Positions 56,134 to 64,000 of a stretch of DNA of 64,000 bases are shown in pieces (position 1 is the stretch's first letter; every line of letters starts with the position of its first letter). The position numbers and the translations under genes were made by a program. This DNA comes from Choristoneura fumiferana (taxonomy: Eukaryota > Arthropoda > Insecta > Lepidoptera > Tortricidae): contig NC_133497.1 in assembly GCF_025370935.1 (NCBI RefSeq), positions 10,249,286-10,313,285 on the forward strand, read 5' to 3'. Below the pieces are notes generated by a model. It was given only the letters and a program-made list of their open reading frames with translations, did not search any database and had not been told where the DNA came from.

Positions 56134-56329
56134 CTAGCTTTTGCCCGCGGCTTCGCGCGCTGTTCCCTCGGGAACTGTGCATTTTCCGGGATAAAAAGTA
56201 GCCTATGTGACTCTCTGGCCCATAAACTATCTCTATGCCAAAAATCACGTCGATTCGTCGCTCCGTTTCGACGTGAAAGACGGACAAACATACAAACACA
56301 CACTTTCGTATTTATAATATTAGTATGGA
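56134..56329 (-). mobile_element. Short non-autonomous Helitron
   Basis: On the minus strand it runs from TCCATACTAATATTATAAAT to GCCGCGGGCAAAAGCTAGT, the usual 5' and CTAG-type 3' ends. 196 bp. Confidence 0.87.
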
Positions 56330-56559
56330 TGGAGATTTCGATAAAGTCAGAATTCAAATTCTGATGCAGTGGAAGTTGTGGTGCAGCGGAAATTGCGATA
56401 CAGTGACATTTTGTAGTGGACAATGGACCCAAAGACTGATTTGACATTAGCTATCTTAACCCTTCTCCAGGCATAGTGCATAGCGACCACATTGTACAAA
56501 AATATTCGACCTTGCTACGTTTACAATAAGGTACAAAATCGTTTTTAAATTATTACTTA

Positions 56560-56918
56560 ATCCTACTCATATTATAAATGTGAAAGTTTGTGAGTGAGTG
56601 AGTATGTTTGTTACCCCTTCACGCTGAAACGGCTAAACAGATTTGGATGAAACTTGGTATGTAGATAGCTGGACATCTAAAATAAAACGTAGGCTACTTT
56701 TTATTCCGATATTCCCACGGTATAGGGATAAAATCCCGAAACAACAACCGCTGGGCTTAGAGTCATGAATTTTGACATGATTGTTATTAATGTAACGTCA
56801 ATGACAACCAAGATTTAATTTTCGGGAATTCCCACGGGAATTTGTAAAAATCCCGAAATTTCAATTCAGCTGCTGGACCTAATGATTTACGTGTGTGAAG
56901 TAGCGGGTGGACACTAGT
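56560..56918 (+). mobile_element. Non-autonomous Helitron
   Basis: It starts TCCTACTCATATTATAAATG and ends GGTGGACACTAGT. Sister of 28752-29106. Confidence 0.85.
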
Positions 56919-56919
56919 A

Positions 56920-57435
56920 TGTAATAGTACATTGTGTCTTAAGGGCGATAAATAAGGAATTACGAACGAGAGTCTATTAGAAGCCCGAAGTCGACGACTG
57001 AGGGCTTTAATGAGTCGATGTTCGTAATTCTAGTACCCCCATGCGACATACAATGTTTTTCATCACATTTGCAAGTAAAATTTTATATTTGTAAAAGAAA
57101 AATATAGTTCTACCAAATATTGGCGATACCTTAGGCTGTGCTCTTGGCAGCGTCGCCCTCAACCTGCATGCCGGTATGCGCCGCAACGTGCGTGTACATG
57201 TGGTCCATGTAGTGCTGCATGCAGCAGCACCATCAGTACGGCACTGACTCATAGACCGTCCTTGGGCTTCATGACATGAAAATGTGTACGCGCAATGACT
57301 CATTTACCGACCACGGGTTTCATGACAAGCACATTAAGGTCGAGGGTTTTATTTGGGGGGTTGCAACTAAGGTAGCCTGCATGTTACGACACTGTTTACG
57401 AGCAAGTGTGATGAAAATAATATAAAACTATGATT
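56920..57435. repeat. Long copy of the repeat at 9688-9870
   Basis: It shares AATAAGGAATTACGAACGAG and TTTATTTGGGGGGTTGCAAC with the shorter copy. It also holds about 300 bp absent there, including a GC-richer block 57120-57260. Confidence 0.65.
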
Positions 57436-58080
57436 CATTGTGTGCTAGCTCATCTAACTTCGCGGAGCCTGGAAAAGGGTTAAAGCAACTCAGTGAAAAG
57501 TCTAATTTGGTCGTTGTTTTTGAAAACGCGCTGTATATGTACAGGGACTCTCTGACCATGGCGCTGTACCAGGGTTCGATTCTAACCACATAACTGAGCT
57601 ACTTTTGTTCTGCTACTTTTAAAAAATATGACCACTGTTAATTTCATATTTTTTTAATACAAATTAAATGTAATTTTCAATGTATGTGTACTAAATTGAT
57701 GGCACATTGATAAATGTTTATCTTAGACACAGATATAGATTACACTAGATAACGCAAACACCTCAATCTGTATGAAAACCAACCGTGTCACTTTTTTATA
57801 TCTACTGTGACGTCTCAAGAGCGAATTAGCCATGCTAACTTTTTTTAATATGTATGGAAATCTCAAAACCATTCGAGAAAACAAGCTTTCGGTACAGTTT
57901 CTGTGTATCAGATTAAAAAAAAATCTTACATTATTAAGATATTCGTTGAAAATGTTTTGATCTTCAAATGACGATGTGAATTCCCCGATGTCCGCGCAAA
58001 ATCGATTCAAATACGCGGCCCGCCGCGCCGTGGGCTCGAGTCAGTCACTAGTCATGATTAGTCAGTTAGCGGTCAGTCTT

Positions 58081-58410
58081 TGTATGGGGCCAACCCCGAC
58101 GTTTGGTCGGGGTCGGGGTTCGGACACGCGAAGTAGATGCATTTGCGTAATCTATTGTAATCTATGTGGGAATGAGGGTGGATTACTGTTTGTATGATTT
58201 GATGTAAACGAGCGACCGAATGACTGAAGACTAATGTGGAGTGAATGAGACGAGCGAATGAGTAAAAGAGTGGGAGTTTTGATCGGGTGAGCCTAGTTGC
58301 TGCATGTGTTTTCTGTTTTATTTTGCTATTTAACGTGTTCCATTTAGTTTTTTTTTTAATAACTTTTCTACTTTGTGTTTTAAAGTTTGTTTTCTTCGCA
58401 CGATCCCACA
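58081..58410 (+). mobile_element. Putative 5' LTR of an LTR retrotransposon
   Basis: The right edge is set by the primer-binding site 4 nt downstream: the LTR would end CGATCCCACA. A matching start TGTATGGGG lies at 58081, giving about 330 bp with TG...CA ends. No second LTR is in the window, so the left edge is inferred. Confidence 0.6.
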
Positions 58411-58414
58411 TTTT

Positions 58415-58432
58415 TGGGGGCTCGTCCGGGAT
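58415..58432 (+). promoter_or_regulatory. Retrotransposon primer-binding site for tRNA-Pro
   Basis: TGGGGGCTCGTCCGGGAT is 18 nt complementary to the 3' end of animal tRNA-Pro including CCA. The same site type is known from murine leukaemia viruses; here it indicates the priming tRNA, not kinship. Confidence 0.88.
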
Positions 58433-58623
58433 CTGAAGGAAAAAAAAATAACTGCGAATACGACGACGAATGGTGTGCTACGTGTAACGAGGCGGTTACA
58501 TTTTTCTGTTACGGCGGTTGCTACTTACGACGGGCGGCCGAAATAACAGTGACGACGAGTTTTTTGCTGGCTTTTGGAACAAGACGGTTTCTTTCGAGCG
58601 GCAATAAACGGCACATCAGAAAG

Positions 58624-58836
58624 ATGGAAACGGATAAGGTGTATGACGAGGCAGCTAGCGAGGCTCCGAGTGGAGGTGTGGATGAGGCACCGAGACTCAA
58701 ACTCCGGACGACGACGAATACGACGACGACGACTGCAAGGGCAACGGACGCGATGACGACATACGACGTTACACAGAAAAAAAAGATGTCTTATTTCAAA
58801 ACGCAAAACTCTCTCAAGCACTGTTTGTTGAAGTGA
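58624..58836 (+). pseudogene. Truncated Gag-like start of the LTR element
   Basis: A leader of about 190 nt follows the primer site, then ATG and 70 codons (METDKVYDEAASEAPSGG, then a Thr-rich stretch from ACGACG repeats) that run into unrelated sequence. No pol domain follows, so the element is cut off. Confidence 0.5.
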
Positions 58837-59109
58837 GAAATATAAATCTTCATCAAATAAATATATCTCAACTCAACAATATCACATTTTTTAAAGAAAG
58901 AACCTAAATTAGTTAGTTCAATCTTCATATACTTTTGTGGCAAAATGGACAAATTTGAGTAAAATAATTAATTGATTTGCAACAAAACGCTACAGCGTTT
59001 TAACAATAATATCAAATTTCTTGAAAATGTTATTTGATGCAAGTAATCTTCTTTAAAATAAGCATGTACACAATTTTCAAAGAAATATTACTTAATATTT
59101 CCTTGAATA

Positions 59110-59875
59110 CTGTTACTTTTTCGGACGAAAACTGCTAATTCTTGGTTTAATATTCACAAGCTACAATCAAGATCTAAAAAGTTTAATATAAAATAGACCA
59201 CAGTTTTACACCAAGATTCAGTAAATTTTCGGACGAAAACTGCTAACTCTTGGTTTAATAGTCACAAGCTACAGTCAAGATCTAAAAAGTGTAATTTAAA
59301 ATAGACCACAGTTTTACACCAAGATTCAGTACATTCTTGGTTTGATTTACATTTTATTTGCCATTTTTTCATCAAAAGTTTTAGTATTTCAACCAAGAAA
59401 CTGCTAACTCTTGGTTTAATATTCACAAGCTACAATCAAGATCTAAAAAGTTTAATTTAAAATAGACCACAGTTTTACACCAAGATTCAGTATATTTTCG
59501 GACGAAAACTGCTAACTCTTGGTTTAATAGTCACAAGCTACAGTCAAGATCTAAAAAGTGTAATTTAAAATAGACCACAGTTTTACACCAAGATTCAGTA
59601 CATTTTCGGACGAAAACTTTTAATTCTTGGTTTAATATTCACAAGCTACAGTCAAGACCTAAAAAGTTTAATTTAAAATAGACCACAGTTTTACACCAAG
59701 ATTCAGTACATTCTTGGCTTGATTTACATTTTATTTGCCATTTTTTCATGAAAAGTTTTAGTGTTTCAACCAAGAAACATACAAAAATTAGTATTTCAAC
59801 CAAGAAACATACAAAAATTAGTATTTCAACCAAGAAATATACAAAAATTAGTATTTCAACCAAGAAACACACAAT
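59110..59875. repeat. Complex tandem array: about 108-bp units, spacers, then 30-bp units
   Basis: Two units (59118, 59226), a roughly 65-bp spacer, three units (59401, 59493, 59601), the spacer again, then four 30-bp units (ACAAAAATTAGTATTTCAACC type) at 59760-59875. The unit core is GACGAAAACTGCTAACTCTT to TTACACCAAGATTCAG. TTCTTGGTT and AACCAAGAA recur in inverted order. Confidence 0.9.
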
Positions 59876-60278
59876 CTTAAAGTAAATAACATTGACGGTG
59901 GTATATCTTGTTCATCTCGTGGTGTTGCCATAGTAGAAAATAAAACCCTTATAATGGGACATCCATCATGCTTCACATTATTATTATTAAAGCTAAAATA
60001 AAATAAAAAATATGATTGTAAAACCCGCATAGAAAACTTAATTTTGAATTGCCTATTTCAAAACCAACGAATTTAAATAGCATAAAAGTGGCTAAATAGT
60101 ATAAATAGTTTAAAATTTGTATGACATAATTTATAGTAAAATATTGTATGCAAAAGCAACTTAAGACATTAACAAAATTGGTTGAACCGACTAACATTTT
60201 CGGAAAATCCACATCCTACAATAATTAAATAACACCCGTCCAATTAAAATTGACAGATTTACCACTTAAAACAAAAAA

Positions 60279-60491
60279 ATGGCAAAGAATTACCAGTCAA
60301 AACAGTCGAATGTGGTACTTCCAACAAAAACAGTTAAAAATGTCCTGTTTAAAATGTCGGTTGTGCCACATAGTTATGACAAAAAAACTTACGAAAAAGC
60401 AATTAAAACTGTCGGAACTGTCACATCCGATGCCCAATTTTCAATTTTTATTAAGCAAAATCTAATTTTTAACCGTATAATTAGTAGTTGA
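60279..60491 (+). CDS. Small uncharacterised ORF (70 aa)
   Basis: ATG in a good context (AAAAAAATGG), 70 codons, no recognised domain. The protein is basic (MAKNYQSKQSNVV; SYDKKTYEKAIKTV). It sits between a tandem array and a dead LINE, so it may be transposon-derived or chance. Confidence 0.2.
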   Translation: MAKNYQSKQSNVVLPTKTVKNVLFKMSVVPHSYDKKTYEKAIKTVGTVTSDAQFSIFIKQNLIFNRIISS

Positions 60492-60764
60492 AGTATAAAA
60501 AAGATTATGCAGGAAGTTAATAATACAATCCTGAGCTTAAGTATATTATGATTTAACTTGCTTTTTCCGTCGATTTGATCGTTGTGGTTAAAATTTTCAG
60601 TAACAGGTTTTTTTTTCATTCGTATTGTAGTAACGGTTACGGAAGCCTACACTGAGAATGGTCCGACGTAAGCAACGTAAAAAAAAATTTTTAACGTCTA
60701 TGTTTGGGCCCAATAGTCTTCAGCAGACATCTCTTCTCTCCAACCAATCTCTAAGAAAGAAATA

Positions 60765-61004
60765 AAGACTATTGGGATAAGAAGAGGAAGGATGATAGGA
60801 CACCTAATGAGGCACGATAGTTTTTTTACGAATATTTTGGAAGGGAAGGGGAAGAGGGGAAGAGGAAGACCCAGAATAAATTATTTCCAACAAATACGTG
60901 AGAACGTCAACCAGGATCATACCAGGAGGTCAAAAGGCTGGCGGAAGACAGGGATAAGTGGCAATTACTCCACCGACAAGAGTGCAACTCTTAAATAGAA
61001 GAAG
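60765..61004 (+). pseudogene. LINE ORF2 C-terminal fragment, one frameshift
   Basis: TIGIRRGRMIGHLMRHDS and EGKGKRGRGRPRINYFQQI, then, in another frame, SYQEVKRLAEDRDKWQLLH and RQECNS-stop. This is the standard end of many insect non-LTR retrotransposons. The shift falls near 60915. Confidence 0.85.
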
Positions 61005-61598
61005 AAAAAGGATGTTTGGGCCAGCCTGTATAATCTGACACAACAGTTGCAATCATGCAAACAAAAGATATCATACAAGATTGTGTGAAATTTGAGCAAA
61101 CAAAAACGATGCCTAAGGCGAACCTGTACAAAAAATAAGTTGATTTTTTTTAATAATATTTTTTGTTTTATATTTTTCCTAAACATAGAAATAAACTCAG
61201 GGGGGAATTTTACTACAAAAAGGAGATTTTTTCAACTTGATGCGGGGAATTTCCAAAAGTACCTCTGGCAACACTTTGCTGGAGCCAGAGAGAACCCCGC
61301 CCGTCCATTTTGTTTGTGTTGTGTTGTGTATTTGAATTGTGGGCGTTCGTTTGCTGTGCTGCTGGCTGTTTGTGCATAAAAATTAAAAGGTAAGTAAAGA
61401 TTATCATTTCATTACGGATAAGTGGATGACGTCAGTCGATTTATTGTCAGAAGTTTGTCTATTCACTTGGTACATAAGTAATTAGGTCTCGCTTGACCAT
61501 TCTTTTGTGTTCTTATATTTTTGTGTTTGTCCTAGGCTGACTTCCACAATAGAAGTTTCGCTTATACTTTGCCACGCGACCTATGATCTCCGGTAAAA
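61005..61598. other. Upstream region of the SAM-like gene
   Basis: No frame of note. Positions 61260-61385 are less AT-rich and could hold a promoter or 5'UTR; no motif is decisive. Confidence 0.35.
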
Positions 61599-61665
61599 AT
61601 GGACGAAACAGTCCTTCTTCTAAGGAAATGGAGCATTTCTGAAGAAATCATCAAGAATTTCCTTG
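61599..61665 (+). CDS. SAM-like gene exon 1
   Basis: The ATG context is GTAAAAATGG. 22 codons plus one base, donor TTG/GTAAAT. Confidence 0.75.
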
Positions 61666-63922
61666 GTAAATACCCAAATCTAATCCAAATTCCAATTTAA
61701 TGTAATCTTGTTATTAATTAGTTACTTGCATTCGTAGATTCAAGCTTTAGTTAGCAGGTTTGTTATATAGTAAACAGTCTTAAGAATCGAATATTATATC
61801 CGCAACGTAATGCTTATCTTGATTTAATGCCAAGATTATCTGATTATCGACGAGAATAGTCGGTTCTCCAGCCCTAGCACGGTAAGGTTTATCGACCCAT
61901 TTTATCTACCAATGACTCCAAGGAAATATATAAAATGGATAGATAAACCAACTGTGCTAGGGTCTCGGGTCTCAGGCCTCAGGTGAATATTATATAGGTA
62001 AACAGGGCTTATGTACTCGTATTCGTGGCTAAATGATGAGGTGAGTAAAAAAGAATTAGATGTGTAAGAAGTGTTGACGTCATAACACATACAGCCTAGG
62101 TTGTATCTATAGCGGCAAACTGCTAAAATGCACAGCCAGTCTCTCGGTTTGGTCTTTGCCGTAGTCTAAACTAATGATATTTATTATATTTTTTTAGATA
62201 ATGACATATCTATAGAGAACTTCAAGGATTTGACAGATACTTATCTCAAGGAACTATGTCCTCACATAGGACAAAGAATTATATTAAGAAACAATATTCA
62301 AGATTTGTTGGAGTCCGTTGCTACTACTGAAGCATTATCTGAAAACACAGTTTACACCAATCATGAATCACATTCGTCTGCTAGAACTAACAAAGAAGTC
62401 TCAGGAGACAGTTTCTCAAGTCTTCCAATTCTGGATGACATCACAAATATTTTAGAGGACATAAATAGACCCCCTCTTCCGGATTTTGACATCAACACAC
62501 TGTTGCAAACATCTGCCCATGGAAGCAGCATTCTTAATTATTATAAAAGATATCAATGTCTCAATGCTAAGAAACGCAATATACTTGTAGACATTATTAT
62601 AAAACATATATATACATATATAGTGAACAAGTAATAACAAATTCAGTTATAAAGTAGTAGATATTGTAGAACAAAAAAAACTTCACTTTTATTATATTAG
62701 CGAAGTTTTATGCTGAATCCTACAAAATATCCTTCTCCAGTTCCTACCGTGTTCCTGTCTCATGCCACCTTTATCCAGTAAACCTGCTTGCCTCTGTAAG
62801 TCCGCACTGTCTGCACTCAGTGTCCTATGACTCTTATCTTTCCACTGTTATCCTAGATATGACCAGCCCATATTCTTATTATTCATATTATGCTTGCCTT
62901 GAGGTATCCTCCTAGTTAGAATTTAGATCTTTGTATACCTAAGTAAAGTTTAGTTCAGGTTTCAGTCATTCATAATGATACAGTTTTGACAACAGACTGC
63001 TATTGCAATACTTGACAACATTTGTTTTTAGGGTTCCGTACCTCAAAAGGAAAAACGGAACCCTTAAAGGATCACTTCACATCACTCGCGCATCAAGGGT
63101 TCCGAACAAATTTGTCTTGTCTGTCTGTCCGTCTGTCACAGCCAATTTTCTCCGAAACGAATAAACCAATCAAGTTGAAAATTGGTACACATATGTAAGT
63201 CGGGGACCCAAAGACAAAACTTGTAACATAAATTAATGAGTTTTAAACATGAGAGGCCGTTTTGGGAGGTAAATTAGCGTTTAACGTCTGTTTTTTGCCA
63301 ATTTTTGGTAAAAACAGACTTAAAGAAATATGTTGAAATGTCATAGGCTCATAAGTTTTTCATACTAAAATAATAAAGAGGAAAGATTTGTTTGAGTGAT
63401 TGTTTGTTTGATTGTTCGTATTGAAATTGGCTGTGGCAGACGGACAGACAGACAAGACAAATTTCTTCGGAACCCTTGATGCGCGAGTCCGACTCGCACT
63501 TGACCGGTTTTTCTTATCAGACCCAGGCTCAAGTCCTTAATTATAGTAGTTTTGTACAATGTTTGTATAGTAGTTGTATTTAGATTGTAGTTGCATGTTA
63601 GTACATAACTTTGTTTTCGAAATACAAAGTAATTAAAATATTACTTTCATTTTCAGTAAACTAAGAGCAGAGGATTACAACTTGATTGCAGCAAGGATTG
63701 TATCTCTCTTTCCAAGCGAAAACATTGGGACTTATTTCATGAGAGCGGTTCCAACTGCAAAGTCTATCAGTGGAAAATATATTCCGGCTAAAGGCAAATT
63801 AGTTGATAAAGTTCGGAACCTGCTGTATATATCTGGAGAGAAACACCGGAGGCCAAAATCAACACAGAGAATACCAGAAAATGAGCTGGAGAATGAGCCG
63901 AAAAATCTTTCCTTGATGATAG
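61599..63922 (+). CDS. SAM-like-domain protein, 5' part (3 exons seen)
   Basis: Exons are 61599-61665, 62198-62630 and 63657-63922, joined in frame (GT-AG, phases 1 and 2). The N-terminus MDETVLLLRKWSISEEIIKN, then IENFKDLTDTYLKELCPHIG and RIILRNNI, has the helix pattern of SAM-like proteins common in insects. The second half (SILNYYKRYQCLNAKKRNIL, then LIAARIVSLFPSE and SGKYIPAKGKLVDKVRNLLY) is the usual companion domain of that insect family. The function is unknown; some relatives are multi-copy. Exon 3 either splices at ATAG/GTTTGT toward sequence past the window or ends at TAA 63928-63930. About 255 codons are seen. Confidence 0.75.
62198..62630 (+). CDS. SAM-like gene exon 2
   Basis: The acceptor is TTTTTTTAG and the donor CAA/GTAATA. 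It completes the SAM-like region and holds a Ser/Thr-rich linker. Confidence 0.78.
63031..63515. mobile_element. Rearranged AGGGTTCCG repeat with inverted arms, in intron 2
   Basis: GATGCGCGAGT-type and GACAGACAGACAAGACAAAT blocks occur inverted. Arms of about 58 bp lie at 63103-63160 and 63423-63481. Confidence 0.8.
63657..63922 (+). CDS. SAM-like gene exon 3
   Basis: The acceptor is ATTTTCAG. It completes the second domain and a charged tail (ENELENEPKNLSLMIG). The 3' boundary is uncertain. Confidence 0.7.
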
Positions 63923-64000
63923 GTTTGTAATTATACTGTATTTATGTTTCCACGGCTAATTCATTGGACCAATTTCGTTGAAATTTTGCACTATTTTTAA

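Noticed and set aside
56067..56447. 126-codon minus-strand ORF
   Set aside because: It runs through a Helitron and its flanks; no family resemblance.
58525..58821. 98-codon minus-strand ORF opposite the LTR element leader
   Set aside because: It is the complement of ACGACG repeats in the Gag-like frame.
59639..59872. Minus-strand ORF of repeated FLVEILIFVC, like membrane segments
   Set aside because: Comes from the 30-bp tandem units; no independent coding evidence.

Overview
The window reads as nuclear DNA of a lepidopteran insect. It is AT-rich and full of introns. It also carries repeats typical of moth and butterfly genomes: Helitrons starting TCCTACTAATATTATAAA and ending CTAGT, two tRNA-type SINE families, many short palindromic MITEs, and 5'-truncated LINEs with target-site duplications. 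The assignment rests on repeat style and protein resemblance read by eye; no search was run.

Four genes can be reconstructed exon by exon. (1) A ZAD/C2H2 zinc-finger gene on the minus strand, six exons, 16808 to 9989, 366 aa, intact. (2) A WDR74-like WD40 gene for 60S ribosome biogenesis on the minus strand, eight exons, 25941 to 17387, with three apparent 1-base frameshifts that look like homopolymer errors. (3) dishevelled (dsh), the central Wnt/planar-polarity scaffold, on the plus strand, eight coding exons, 26787 to 39682, 625 aa, with intact DIX, PDZ and DEP domains. WDR74 and dsh diverge from an 845-bp intergenic region. (4) The 5' part of a SAM-like-domain insect gene on the plus strand, 61599 to about 63922, running toward the right edge.

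The left 9 kb holds a decayed, nested copia element (minus strand), a 5'-truncated LINE with a clear target-site duplication, MITEs and SINEs. The 22 kb between dsh and the SAM-like gene has no convincing gene. It holds hAT-like MITEs with 8-bp duplications, a long-TIR element, Helitrons, a LINE broken by two DNA elements, a 72-bp-arm GC-rich hairpin, an LTR-retrotransposon 5' end with a tRNA-Pro primer-binding site, and a complex tandem array.

The most unusual structure is inside dsh. The introns on either side of exon 5 each open with a long minisatellite starting at the 5' splice site. The repeat unit is a copy of the exon's own last bases plus the splice donor, so dozens of donor-like sites follow the real ones. 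In addition, an inverted repeat pair brackets exons 4-7. Those exons total 489 nt, are in frame, and contain the DEP domain. Other splice-linked oddities are an inverted copy of the zinc-finger gene's exon-2 end lying in a later intron, and a hAT-like MITE that landed in a WDR74 splice donor and regenerated it through its target duplication.
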